Shown in pieces: positions 17,349 through 29,596 of a DNA stretch of 64,000 nucleotides. The position numbers were made by a program, and so were the translations under genes. Location of the stretch: positions 1,648,501 through 1,712,500 of the forward strand of contig JAWNZC010000280.1 in NCBI GenBank assembly GCA_035771165.1, written 5' to 3'. This DNA comes from Paragorgia papillata. Lineage: Eukaryota; Cnidaria; Anthozoa; Scleralcyonacea; Coralliidae. The notes under the pieces were generated by a model. The model was not told the origin of the DNA. It was given only the letters and a program-made list of their open reading frames with translations, and searched no databases. Numbering within the stretch: the stretch's first letter is position 1; every line of letters begins with the position of its first letter.

Positions 17349-18539
17349 TTAATGATGCGTACTGATATATTTTTGTTTTAATCATTTTTTTCTCATTTTA
17401 TTGATCTGTTGTATACGTACTGATGTCATGAGAAATAATAGTATATTAACGTTGGTTAATTATTGAAAATCTTAGTTTTGATCAATTGACATTCACTGTG
17501 ACCCCTAAATTGTGACTTTGGACGACAGTGATTCTAAAATAATTTTCCATCGACTTGTCATCTTGTAAAATTATGAGATAGATACAAAACCCCATCAAAA
17601 TAGTTTTCTTCTAGGCGGAAATATATCATTTTCCATATTTTTGGGCGGATTTTTTGGGGTTCAAATTACTTTGACCTTGACCTTTAGAACATTACCTTAA
17701 CTCTCACTCACTGAAAAGCTTATTCTGAATCACTCCACGACCATCGACAACTTTAAGATAGACACTAAGATTATTAAAATAGATTTGTTTAAGGCTCAAG
17801 CTAAGCCATTTATACTATTTTGGCCGAAAATGACCTTGACCTTGACCTTTGACGCCAAATTTCTTCTCAAATTACAAAATTTACATCAGAAATCGATTCC
17901 TCGTATCAAAATTATACGAAAAAGAGGTATCAGTTGATTCTAAGCTGATTGATTAAAACATTATATTTTACCCTTTCGATGGCGGCCATCTTGGATTTGT
18001 GCAAATCGGCCATTTTGGATTTATGCAAACTACCAGAGTTCCCCAAAGTTGCTGCTCCGGCAACCAAGCTAATATAGTTCGATAGCCTCATGTAAGTATA
18101 AAACCACAAAAAAACAATACACTTCTCACAACAACAAGGTCTTCAATCTGGCAACTGGACTAAACGTCGAAACATTGCGACAAAACTATAGGCGTTCCAA
18201 ACTCAACTGGGAATCGCAGTATCTAGATATTGTCCTGTTGACGAGGGCAATATCTATATACAGCGCTTTGAATTTTTAATTATCGGTTCTCTTGGGATAT
18301 ATCGTAGATACAGCTCTAGAAAGAACAAAGAAAACCGACTCAACTATTAAATAAGGGCTCTTAGGGACGAACCATTATTTTTCTGGAGGGGGGATATGAA
18401 ATTTTTTTCAAGACAAACAATTTTTCTCAGTGCTTGTACCTCAGCAAACTATTTTTTTTCAGCAGCCTTCATTTGCAAACTATTTTTTTTAACTACAAGA
18501 GATACATGTAAATTATTTCGTCACTATTTTTAGAGCATA

Positions 18540-19105
18540 TATCAGGACCGGGCTAGCCCGCTTTATATATAAAACACATGTTGTTTTAACATTTCGATTA
18601 CATGGCAAGCGGGCTAGCCCGGTTTGCCGGGATCCCGGTTGTCGCAACCGGGCTAGCCCGGTTAACCGGGATGAAAATGTCCATGTAATCGTTTTCAGCC
18701 CGGCAAACCGGGCTGAAAAACTGTTGAACTCGCTTCGATACGCGTTCGCTTGCTTGACTGTGTGAATAAATAGTGCTGAAAGGAACTGAAATAGAACATC
18801 AACGTTGTTTGTGTGTTTTGTGATCAAAGCGAAGATTTAATAAATTAATTAGTCTTCGTGAAGACGCTTTCCTGGGTTAGCTAAGACTTTAACAATCTTT
18901 TTAGTAACGATGGGCTTACAAAATAAATAATAGACTAATTAGTGTAAAACTGAAGTAAAACTAACGTAGCTTTGCCCTTATTTACTTGATAATTGCGAAT
19001 TTCGGCCTGAAATCATCCCGGCTTACCGGGCTAGCCCGCTCCATGTAATCGTTTTGTAAACTCATCCCGGTTAACCGGGCCAGCCCGGTCCGTGTAATCG
19101 CCCCC
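18540..19105. repeat. Repeat rich in CCGGGCTAGCCCGG words
   Basis: ACCGGGCTAGCCCG, GTTAACCGGGAT and CATGTAATCG recur in both orientations and at both ends, which suggests an inverted-repeat transposon family. A related copy lies at 20610-20955. Confidence 0.5.
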
Positions 19106-19335
19106 TTAAGCCCTAATCAAACGAGAACGCAAGTCATCGCAAGGTGGCAGTCAGAATTTATGTGGCGGTCGTTTGAACACCCAAATGAACAAAATAAAGG
19201 TTTCATGAGTGTTTTAAACAAGTTTTAACTTTGTCACGGTACATGATATTTTCGGGAAACTATTCAGAGCAGCTGGCTGAGATAGCGTGACTGCCAACTT
19301 GCGATGACTTCCGTTCTCCTTTGATTAGGGCTTAA
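19106..19335. mobile_element. 230-bp MITE
   Basis: TTAAGCCCTAATCAAACGAG at the left and its near complement at the right (CTCCTTTGATTAGGGCTTAA) close the element. The inverted match extends about 45 bases inward. Confidence 0.75.
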
Positions 19336-19447
19336 TTATTAGATATGTGGGTAGTACGGTATATGTAGTGACTGTATTATTTCCTGACCAGTACAGTACA
19401 GTACAAGACACAGACAGTACGTGGCTTGCTACTACAGGGTCCTATGT

Positions 19448-19680
19448 TGAGTTTGGGGGGGGGCAAGAACCTTGATCTCCTAGGGGGGTCTGGGGGCATG
19501 CTCCCCCGGAAAATTTTGGATTTCTAGGGTCTCTGAAACGCTATTTCCTGCATTTTGAGGCAAGTCATTAAGAGTAATCCAAAAGCCATAAATTACATAA
19601 TTTTGTTTAAATCAAACCAGAAAAATATCTTTACATTTATTTATAAACAAGTCGTAAATGTAAAAACAAGTTGGAGGCAT
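19448..19680 (+). repeat. G-rich interspersed repeat, copy 1
   Basis: GGGGGTCTGGGGGCATGCTC then CCCCGGAAAATTTT and an ATTTCCTGCATTTTG block. Further copies are at 20158-20330 and 58765-58875. No coding sequence. Confidence 0.6.
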
Positions 19681-20157
19681 TTTGTATAGACCTAATTAGT
19701 ATTGTAATTTATAGCATATGCATGCCTAATATAAACATTACTAGTCTACTCACTTGGCCTTAATTAAAACAACGCTACTGAGAACGGAGATAAGTTGGTA
19801 ACAAATATTAAATCATGGGGCTTTCATCATTGCTCTGCAAACATTTTGTTTTTTACTTATTATTTTTGCAAACAATTTATTTGATCTTATCAGCGTCTGC
19901 AAATCATTCATCGCAGCGAGCTGCGGTTATTAATAAAACGATTTCGCAGCGAGCTTGCGAATACTTGCATGCAATGAAAATGAAGTCGCATCGAGCTTGC
20001 GAACGATTATTTCATGGTTCAGTTACTCGCTGCGAATTCGTTTTAAGCCGATGTTACACGGTGCAATGTTTCATGTAACTTGCAATGCAATCCATTATCC
20101 AGGCGCGCGGAGCGTTTTCAAAAGTGAGGAGGCAATATCAACTTGTTAGTGGGACCG

Positions 20158-20330
20158 CATCTGTAGGGGGTCCGGGGGAATCCTCCCCCGGAACATTTTT
20201 GAAATTTAGGTTTCAGAAATGGCATTTCCCGCGTTCTGAAAGCACTTTTGAGCAAAATTTTAAAAGTTTTAAAACATGTTTCTAATGGCACGTTTTATTT
20301 TTAACAAAGATTTTGTCCAAATTAGTATAT
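20158..20330 (+). repeat. G-rich interspersed repeat, copy 2
   Basis: Matches 19448 through GGGGTCCGGGGGAATCCTCC and the following AT-rich tail. A poly-G run of 14 follows at about 20511. Confidence 0.55.
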
Positions 20331-20609
20331 CAGTCTGTGAAAACATACATTAACGCTAAATTTAGAACGATGGACTGCAAGGTCGAAGCCTGTTGAAACG
20401 GTTACCAATAAAAACAAACGACAACGCATTTTTATACGCATTCTTACCCATACGTTATCAGTAATCTCAACAATTTTATAAAGAACGACTCTATATCAGG
20501 AAAAAAAGTGGGGGGGGGGGGGGGCAATTGCCCCCCTTGCCCCCCAGCTCCGCGGCCCCTGTTATCTCCGAGACAAGGCGCCTTTAACTATACAAGCGAA
20601 AAGGATTTA

Positions 20610-20955
20610 GTTTACATGAAAAGTTGGGCCAGCCCGGTTAGCCGGGATGAAATTTTTCCATCAGTATAAACTGTTGAAGCCGGGCTGAAAAATCAAAGAT
20701 AATAAAGCCGCAAGATATGCCATGTGTCGATGATTTAATACAATAACTGCTAAAAATCTGCCCAATTGTATAAGAAAAACCGTAAAACAAACAATTATAT
20801 AACAGTAAGAATCAAAATAAGCGTATTTAGTTTGTTTTCAATTTTCCCGCCAAGAACTCTTGTTTACGCAAATCCCAACTGAATTTCAGCCCGGCTTCCC
20901 GGGCCGGGAAAGCTGGCCCGGCTAACCGGGCTGGCTCGTCTCATATATAAACGGC
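20610..20955. repeat. Inverted repeat of the CCGGGCTAGCCCGG family
   Basis: GGGCCAGCCCGGTTAGCCGG near 20628 pairs with GGCCCGGCTAACCGGGCTGG near 20914. The centre is unique AT-rich DNA. Confidence 0.5.
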
Positions 20956-21599
20956 CCCTAACACTACAAAAGTTAATTTAAGAGCACTGGGTATTTATGC
21001 TTTTAATTCGATGCAACGTTACCGCGTCGCCCAAAACGAACACGTATTTCAGGGATTCTTTCCGTCTGATCGTGACGGTACAATGAATGTACACTTTCGC
21101 ATTCGCACAATCGTCTCATTTAATTGATTGCGGCGATTGCAATTGTTCGTCGTATACACCAAACGCAACAGAAACTCAAGATGCTTTCCTCGAAAGATCC
21201 TCCAAAGTGTTGACGCTAGTGTAACGGACATCCAGGTCAAATGGGCCGCCGGCCGTAAGCTGTAAAGCGTCTAAAAAACATTTTTTGTAGTACACCCCTG
21301 GTGACTAAGTGAACTAGGTGAGTTTTAGAAACTAATCGTATGAGAAGTTGAAAAATAAAAAGTTCCCGCATTTTCATCTTGCAGTTTGGTCAAATAAGGG
21401 GGTGGGGTGGGTGGGGGTCACGTATAGTGGAAAAACATGAATTTTTAAAATCCGAAAATTCAACAATGCCGTTCGATTGTGTTCAAAGGGTGGACAAAAG
21501 AACTATATTGGACTGACCACTTTCGCTTATTCGTTACGGAAAATATGGCATACTAAAGTTTTGAAAAATGCTGAGTAAGCATTTTTGTCTGTTTTATAT

Positions 21600-21965
21600 T
21601 TAACAAATAGATTCCATTTTGCCATTTTCTGTTCAGTTATAGATGCACATACAGATGATGTCACAACGTGGTAAGAACAAAAAAGTGGCCCAGTATAAGT
21701 AGTATAACTGAAAAGACAACAAAAAAATGGATTCTATTTGTTTTATACAATAAAAAAGTACGTTTCAAAAGGTTAATCGAATGTTCTTGAAGAATTTCGG
21801 GGCATTGAAAAAGATGAATCGCGTCATCTGACGTGAGCTATGCATGATCTATACAAAACAAGCAATGTCATTGGCTCATGGTATTGTAAAGAGAGTTGTG
21901 ATTGGTTTAAAGAAATCAGACCACGTTAGTGACGTTATCTGTGCATCTGTCCTCTAACAGATCAT
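21600..21965 (+). mobile_element. MITE copy related to 63.44-63.80 kb
   Basis: CAAATAGATTCCATTTTGCC, GTTCAGTTATAGATGCACAT and CACAACGTGGTAAGAACA are shared with 63598-63800. The flanking part to 21965 matches 63440-63600 in inverted order, so both are copies of one longer element. Confidence 0.6.
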
Positions 21966-22016
21966 GGGCAACGACCAATGAAAATGCTCGTAGTATTCAG
22001 GTTATTGTATAACTCT

Positions 22017-22470
22017 AAATAGTTCATTGTAACTCGTTTGTTCTTCTACCAGTGAAGTTCCTGTTGAGAGATTATCTTTAGGAGAAAGGCTTAAATACCG
22101 TAGCCCATAGGTCTAGTACCTTCACTTGGGCACACTAGTACGTGCATCCAAGGATGGTAGTTTTCTATAAACGTGGAGGAAAGTTGGGAGAGCGAGCAAA
22201 AATTAGACTCTCTGAGCGTTCAACAAATGTCAGCAATCAATCAGTTACTTCGAAACTAAACGTAGTATTAAAATGTCGTTGCATGATAACCTTTTCAGGT
22301 GACAGGAATAATGGAATCATTTAGCAAGTTTCTTGTTCTTCTACTAACACACTACTGTGTCCAAGTGAAGGTACTAGTACTTTAGAAATATTTTAAGCCT
22401 TTCTCTTAAAGATAATCCCTCATAGGAACTTCACTGCTAGAAGAACAAACGAGTTGCAATGAACTATTTA
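22017..22470. mobile_element. 450-bp foldback MITE
   Basis: TAAATAGTTCATTGTAACTC and GAGTTGCAATGAACTATTTA are the ends. The inverted match extends about 120 bases (CTTCACTTGG, TAAGCCTTTCTC). Confidence 0.75.
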
Positions 22471-22665
22471 AGAAATAGAAAACATTTTCCGTGTTTCCAT
22501 AGAGTTATAGAAACACAAGTGGAAGTTTGGGAGAACGAGAAATTGTAGTGGGAACACGAGCCCGCAGGGCGAGTATTTCCACGCTATTTCGAGTTCTCCC
22601 AAACTTCCACAAGTGTTTCTATAACTGTATGGGAACACGGAAAAATGTTTTCTATTTCCTTTATA
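22471..22665. mobile_element. Palindromic MITE (GTGTTTCTATAACT family)
   Basis: GAAATAGAAAACATTTTCCG and its complement flank CTCCCAAACTTCCAC arms. Related copies or pieces lie at 30525-31105 and, more distantly, 36848-37045. Confidence 0.7.
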
Positions 22666-23150
22666 AAATAACCTGTCGAAAATAGGTATAGAACGTAAAA
22701 ATAATCACTGCATCAAACTGATCAAAGCGTAAATTCCCCTTACTCTTCATAATGGCGTATGATGACGTATAAATTACGTATCCTACCGTAATGATGGCGT
22801 ATTGAATGGCGTGGACCTTGCCGTGTTTCCATTAAGTTATAGAAACACGGCTTTCAACCAATCGCCGCGCTTGTTTTCAAAATGTAAAACAAACAAAAAA
22901 TGCTTACTCAGCATTTTTCAAAACTTTAGTAAGCGATATTTCCGTAACGAATAAGCGAAAGTGGTCAGTCCAACATAGTTTTTTTGGCCACCCATAGATC
23001 TCTATCCGATGGCATTGTTGAATTTTCGGATTTTAAAAATTCATATTTTTCCACTATGCGTGACGTCATTATTTACCACACACCCCTTTTTGACCAAACT
23101 ACAGGTGTAAAATGCGGGAACTTTTTAGAATTATGTTTCATAAGGGAAAA

Positions 23151-25942
23151 CAAGTAGTTTTAATTTTTTCAAAAATAGTTCCAACGATGTGCTACATAAG
23201 CAAAAACTTTGAGTGAAACGTCCCGCAATTCTGACGAATTCGACGATGATCAACTGTCAATTCGACGACGTTGAAGATGATTTTGCTATGAGACTTTCGC
23301 CACCTTTAGGCTTTAGACGGACGGCCAATTTCAGTGAACGCGCTCAAAAAAATCTTTGATGGCATTCTTTATTAGCTAGTAGCTGCCAACAAGCATAGAT
23401 ACATAGTATAGACATTCATCAAACACGCTAGGGTTGTGAGCACCTTGGTTTTCGACTTGGTTTTTAAATATTTTTGATAGCCACGGCACGAGCTTTGAAT
23501 GTTGTCAAACTTCAAGTTGGGCTTTCCCTCGAGGTTGCTATGCAGCGGATACCTAATCTTGATTGGCTTAGCAGTTAACTTACAAGCAATGAGAACGCCG
23601 GCGTGTTGGAGTATAGGAAACGCCCGGGAAGTTCTAACTAACTATTTATTAATAGAACTTTTAAGGCGTTTATTGTTATTAATTAAGGTTCGTTTTCCAC
23701 TCGATCGTGTTTATTATACCTTGTTACGCTTTTCTCAAGTCTTGCAACATTCCTGCGTGCGCACATGTTTGGATCAGGCCATCCAAACACGGAAACCATT
23801 AGGTATTTCTAGTACTCCTTCAAAACGATCTAAATCGTTCGAACAGAGTCATTGGTGTTTTTTCCCTGGGAATCTCGGACAGTTCTGTTGTAAAAATCAG
23901 GACAAGAATTAAACAACAATGGCCTCAACATTAGGTTCAAATAATTAAGAAGAAAGAAGTTACTCCAGTGACTGCTGAAAGTTAAGTCAGTGCTTGACTG
24001 GAAAACCCAACACGGAATAGCCTCCGTAGCTGCGGTATTAAGACGGAAGAAAGAAGCGGAGTACTTGAATCTGCAATAGAAATAAGAAATATTACTAATT
24101 AAGATTGCATGGCTACATCAAATAATGTGATTGTTAGAATGCAATGGTGATAATATATCACGAGTTTAATAGTAGACATCAAATGGCACCTTACATATAC
24201 AACGTCATAATCATAGTATTAAATAGTTCACCGATCAACTGTGATAAGGCCTTAATAGGAAAACAAGTACGATCGTACTACTGGACCAGGAACTGGCCGA
24301 GTTTGCATGTCGTGCAAATCATGAACTTCTCGTTAAAGGTTCGAAATCTTCGAAATTGCGATTTAACAAATAATCGAATAATCGAAGTTGCTGCTAACGT
24401 TTCGTAGTATGATATTCTCATTTCTAATTATTATCACTTAAATATTATTTATTATACTTATTATTAATTACCAATATGTACTATTTAAAACACGAGCAGG
24501 AGTGTTTTGAATGGCTTAAAAAACGATCACCATTTGGTAAGTTCGTTGGCGTAGTAATTTTGAAAAATAACGTTGTCTAAGGCGAGAAAATCAAAGCTAA
24601 AGTTTATGTAAATCAGGAGAAAATTTTATCACATATAAAACCACGATACGGTTATGATTTTTCTTTGTGTTTTCCTCATGAATCATTAATGAGTTTTTTA
24701 AGTATAATTAAATGTGTGTCTTTTGTACTTTCATGTATTTAATACATATTTAACTATAGCCTTTTTATTCTTTGTATACATTGTATATTTGTAATTTACA
24801 CGGGTTAGCGTATTTTTAAATAAAGTTAAATCAATTTGCGAATTAACGAAATTTCGACACTTCCGGAATTTCTTCAACCAAATTTGTTGCCAAATTTTAT
24901 AATTATACATTCTGCGGGAATTGCGACAATAGTGTTCACGACATGCACTTAAATTGCTTGGCCGTTTTGATTGGTTACAACCAATAGACACACCCCCAAT
25001 ATTGACACAAATGCCGTGAAGCAGGCTAGAAAAGTCCATTTTCTCTTGTCTAATAGCGAAAAACGGGCTTTGAGAAAATCTAGCCAGCGGGTTTAAATTT
25101 AGTCAAAATTTAATGCTTAGTCGCTGGTCCATGATTTGTGTTAACAACAATACAACTGACATGTCTTTGTTATGGTTTGCATTTGTCTGTGAATATTAAT
25201 GATATGCATATTATTCTTCTACGCGTACAATCAAGAATTTGTACGTTGCCCCTAAATCGAAAATCAAAATCATCGTGTCAAATTTCATGACGATCGGACT
25301 CGAAATGACGGAGCCTTAGGCTTTTTTCGAAGAGCGTCGCCCCTTAACAAGAAGAAGAAGAAGAAGAAGATTAACAGCGATTGGGGACCAGTTCCTGGTC
25401 CAAAAACATGAATTGAAGTATAACAAGGTCGTACTGCCGAACTATATCTTAGACAACAAATACACTATCCGCCTATAGGCGTTGATCGTACTAGCCATGA
25501 TTATGCTATTATTATAAACTGGAAATTTGCATGCTTTGCCAAGGCAGGGATACTAGGAACATGTGTTTCGACAATGTCCAATCTGGCTTCGGTTATACTT
25601 ATACAGGTACAGTAACAGCATGAGTAAGTAAATTCGAGAGTCCTGATGACAGGTCATGACACAGATAAGCTTGCCATTTTGGAAAACAGTACACTACAAC
25701 TCCCATGCATGCACATGATATGAGGAATAAGCTAGGAAATACACCAGGTGAGGGTGGGATTGATCAGGACCATGTCGCCAATATTATACTGGAGAGTTTA
25801 TACCTTTTTCTGATAATTCTGCTTGGAGATGCAGATGTCTTAAAAACAACAATCATGCGAATTAGGCAAACAGGTTTCACACTCCTGGATAACCGGACAT
25901 ATATAAACAACATATCAGTCAACCCCGAAGACCAACATATTT
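23151..25942. other. No gene seen; one repeat tail
   Basis: Mostly unique AT-rich DNA. A degraded copy of the 36848-37045 MITE lies near 23610-23825, and a (AAG)n stretch at 25349-25370 looks like the tail of a SINE or LINE copy whose body (about 25220-25349) is read on the plus strand. No splice-bounded coding stretch was recognised. Confidence 0.4.
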
Positions 25943-25955
25943 TAAGGTGGCTCCA

Positions 25956-26580
25956 TACAGTTTCTTGAAAAATGGAAAATACAAGTTTGAGAGTCCAAAA
26001 CACGTGCATAAACAATTCGGGAAAATAATAAAACTAAATGTTTTGCATACCAAATAAATAGCAACAGTTGTTGCTATGGCAACAATGACGTTTCAAAATG
26101 GCTGCCAATTAGCCTTCAAACTAATTTAATTCGAAAAAAAACTTTGGCGACCCCCAATTTTTTCCATTAAAACTTTTCTTGAAGTATGAGCAATCAATAG
26201 GCCGATTTTAAAGAAATTCTGTAGATCCAATTTTTTTTTAAATTAACAAACATGATTTTTTCCGGAAAAAAATTTATTCGTTTTACAGAATTTTTTTAAA
26301 ATCGGCCTATTGATTACTCATACTTCAAGAAAAGTTTTAATGAAAAAAAAATTGGGGGTCACCAAAGTTTTTTCCGAATTAAATTAGTTTAAAGGGTAAT
26401 TGGCAGCCATTTTGAAACGTTGTTGCCATAGCAACAACTGTTGCTATTTATTTGGTAACAGTTTTTTGATTTTCAGAATGTTTAACTATGCATAACATTT
26501 AGTTTTATTCTTTTTCCGAATTGTTTATGCGCGCGTTTTGGACTCTCAAACTTGTATTTTCCATTATTCAAGAAACTGTA
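25956..26580. mobile_element. 625-bp foldback MITE
   Basis: ACAGTTTCTTGAAAAATGGA and its complement at 26560-26580 close arms of about 300 bases that match closely (GCAACAGTTGTTGCTATGGC; CGGCCTATTGAT). The loop near 26225-26285 is AT-rich. Confidence 0.8.
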
Positions 26581-26581
26581 C

Positions 26582-27295
26582 GGGGCCGACCATTTGACTT
26601 TGGGGTTGGGTGATCTTGTTTGGGCATGAACTTTTTTTCGGTACCCATATTGCTGAAGAATATTTTTTTCCCAGCATGCAACTATGTGTGAAATTTTTTT
26701 CACCATTTTAGCTTCGGCAAGATCTTTTTTTTTAGCAGTTTTAGTTTAGCTTTTATCCACCAACGATACGGATAAATAAGCAATTCTTCAGAGCTTTTAT
26801 TGTTAAATAGGCCCTGTTTATACGCGTGCAAGTCTGGCAGACGAAAGTATTTATACGTTGATTGTAGTACATAGTTTATAATTATATTTTTGGGGCACCT
26901 CGGTTTGGGCGCCCAAACCGGTGTACCGGCGTCTCAAACCCCCTCGATATGGCCCTGCTGAACAACTGCATTGAGCCAAAACAAACTTACTGTAACTACT
27001 AAAAAAATATAAGATAAATTTAATAGATAAATTTAAACAAAATAACAGTTTATCGTTTAAGAGATGAATGTAATTGAGACCATCCTACATGTTTACTTTT
27101 TAAAATAATAAACTATTAACGTTCAACTTTGTTTTTGAAAAGTGATGCAATTTTTTTCTTGCTCAAACTTGATGTAGGATATTTTTTTCTCTTTGTGATT
27201 CAATGTATGCTTTTTCTTCCGTCCCAAACCACCTTGCAGGATTTTTTTTTCTGAAATCACCCCCCTCCCCTCAAAGGTCAAATGGTCGGCCCCTA
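26582..27295. mobile_element. Element with GGGGCCGACCATTTGAC ends
   Basis: GGGGCCGACCATTTGACTTT and its complement AGGTCAAATGGTCGGCCCC close a 714-bp element. It abuts the foldback at 25956-26580. The inside has runs of T and no gene. Confidence 0.65.
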
Positions 27296-28925
27296 AATGA
27301 CACTTGCATGCATGTACAGAACTTTTAAGATAAATATCTGCTTTACAAATTGTTGGTTGATCATTTTTATTAGATTACGTTTGTATTACTGTATTATTTT
27401 ATCATAAACACGCCATCGTTGTAAATAATCTTTCAAGTGTCACGACGCACTGTATGCACGCACAGTCAGTGGCGATATATTGTAAATTATTATTATACTG
27501 GCGCATTATGGCAACAAATTTGTTTAACCTGCCGAGGACGTCTTGGGGAATACGAGAGGAAAAGCAGGGAGTTAATCGCTATACTCACGAATAAATAAGT
27601 TATCGAATTGAACAGCCTCTTCAGACGCATAGCTACATTAGCGTAAATGAACCAAGTAACAACATTCATTACATGATTGTGTCTCTCTTATCTCATATAT
27701 ATTTTCAACTTACCTTATTTCAGTAATTTCCTGCTGTTTATTCCGTTATTCCAGGACAAAGACAGACTGTGTTTTGATATAATTATCACCAGGTTCATTT
27801 CTGTTTTCTTATGGGCGAAGACAAGGCAAAGGGCAATTATCAAGGTCATCGAGATTTTACACGCGCTGATTGGTTAGCGCTTTCAAGCTAGCCAATCAAG
27901 ACTTCAGGAACTGATGAATGGCAACGGCGAAGAAAAATTTCGTAATGGTTTCAATACGCACAAAGTGTCTGTAGAAAACCTTTCAAAATAAGCATTAAAA
28001 TCCCGAATCACACGTGCCAACAACCCTGACATCCAAAATAAACACTATTGGATACGATCTAGCATGGTTGTCAGCTTGTAACAAAAAATGCCATCAACGA
28101 TCATATTAATTTTGGAAACATTACCGCGCATAGTACGACTGCAAACTCAGTCCTTCACGACTTGCAAACGAATAATTGACGACGCAAACTCGTCTCCATG
28201 GAGTACCGCGCGCGCGATTTTCTGTCGCCAACTATCTTGCACGCGACAGTCAATATTCTTTTATTTATTAAACTTCGCCAAAAAGAAAAGTATAGGCAGG
28301 ATTCACACAACAGCTTGACGCCAGTTACTGTGATCCCACAAAAATAGATTCAATATCAAACAAACGAAAAAGAAAAAAGAAAAACAAACCAAAACACTTT
28401 CAAACAAAAATTAAAAATAAAACACAACAAAAAACAATTATACGGCATTTACAAGCGGGAATAAAACTGTAAAAAGCTATGCCTATGCTAAGTAAAGGCT
28501 GATTTCCAGTCAGTGGAATTTTGCGCGGGGGCATTTTCCCGTTTCTTACTTACATTAGTTTCGTTGTCTAATTGTTAATTACACTAACTAGGCCCTTGTC
28601 CAATTTGAATTATAATAATTTGGTCGGGCATTGTGCTATATTTTGCGGGCTAAAATGGAGAATTCAGCAGGCTAAAATATATTTTAGCCCATTGATCTGA
28701 GCCTATCAGAAACAAGATAATAAAGCTACTCAACCAATCAAACTTTAAATTGTTTGTTTTGTCTTTTGTTGCGTGTTCTGCCAAGTTTTACATGTAAGAT
28801 TGTAAGTTATGAGTTATGTAGTATATATTTAATACAATTAAATAAACGCTGACGCAAAGCCGACACTGTTCAAGATATTGGTTACTGTACTGTTTTGATT
28901 ATTTTTCTAAATGCCCTCTAAAATT
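27296..28925. other. No gene seen
   Basis: AT-rich DNA. I see no coding exon, tRNA or clear repeat ends, apart from a small inverted GGCTAAAAT motif near 28650-28690. Confidence 0.4.
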
Positions 28926-28929
28926 ATTA

Positions 28930-29065
28930 TAATACTAATAGAGTTGATGTTCTTGGGCATAAATATGTTTTTGGCCCTTCTCAGAGCTCATTTTAACGAT
29001 CTCGCCTGCTAAGGCGAAAAACATATTTATGCCCGCGAACATCAACTTAATTGTTTTATTATAAC
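28930..29065. mobile_element. Short palindromic MITE
   Basis: GTTGATGTTC..GGGCATAAATATGTTTTT and its complement CATATTTATGCCCGCGAACA flank a 45-base centre. Confidence 0.6.
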
Positions 29066-29596
29066 GTTAAAGCGTTTTTTCGATACGCTTATGTTATCGA
29101 GTGATAAATATTATTGTGAAATCACTACTGGCTATTCTCAGTTTGAAGTACTTCTTAGAGAAAGTTTATTAATAGCGAAAATAAATCCTTCCCTTAATGC
29201 CAATATTAGTTCCTATCCGTTAGCGTTGTTTTGATTTTTTTTCTCTCTCTTGACACCACACTATCACTATCTTTCCTCCTCTCACCTCTTCTATTGTTGT
29301 AATCACCAGGTTATTTAAGCCGAGATTTCAATATGTAAATCATATCACTCTGACGATGTTACTCGTGAAGTGACGAAAAGTTAGTTGTTATTAAAGTATT
29401 TATTCCCTCTTGATGTTTTGGTATTGATATGGTCCTTTTGAAAGTTATTTGCCCGACTACGCGTTTTCCGCCTGGTCTCTCCATCACTGAAAACGCTTCT
29501 GTTATCTTGAATTCTTCATTTACCTTTTCTTCTTGCCTTTTTGACAAAACTAAGACTACAGAGAGACACCATTTTAGCAATAACTTGTGGTTTTAG

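Larger units (their letters stand above)
15345..18158. repeat. 2.8 kb palindrome with a 23-base loop
   Basis: Left arm 15345-16763 and right arm 16787-18158 are almost identical in inverted order. They meet at CACCCAATG ... CATTGGGTG with only 23 bases between. Each arm carries the same C-terminal part of a CXC-domain gene. The right arm lacks about 14 bases present in the left, near 17178. Direct repeats of AAGGTCAAGGTCAAGGTCAT lie in the outer part. Confidence 0.85.
12041..18345. repeat. Composite nest of inverted repeats
   Basis: TTATTTAATAGTTGAG at 12041 is complementary to the right end at 18329-18345, and about 130 bases next to it match in inverted order (12041-12190 against 18165-18345). 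A second pair (12155-12243 against 15265-15343) encloses a transposase fragment and a foldback. The layout reads as a transposon end duplicated and then filled with later insertions. Confidence 0.55.
21334..23150. mobile_element. 1.8 kb inverted-repeat complex with nested MITEs
   Basis: The outer arms (21334-21595 and 22895-23150) match in inverted order through GAAAAATGCTGAGTAAGCAT, ACCACTTTCGCTTATTCGTT and GTTCCCGCATTTT. Inside lie a copy of the 63.6 kb MITE (21600-21750) and further palindromes at 22017-22470 and 22471-22665. Confidence 0.7.

Noticed and set aside
25705..25968. 87-codon plus-strand frame with a hydrophobic middle
   Set aside because: No recognised motif, no splice support, and it runs into a MITE at 25956.
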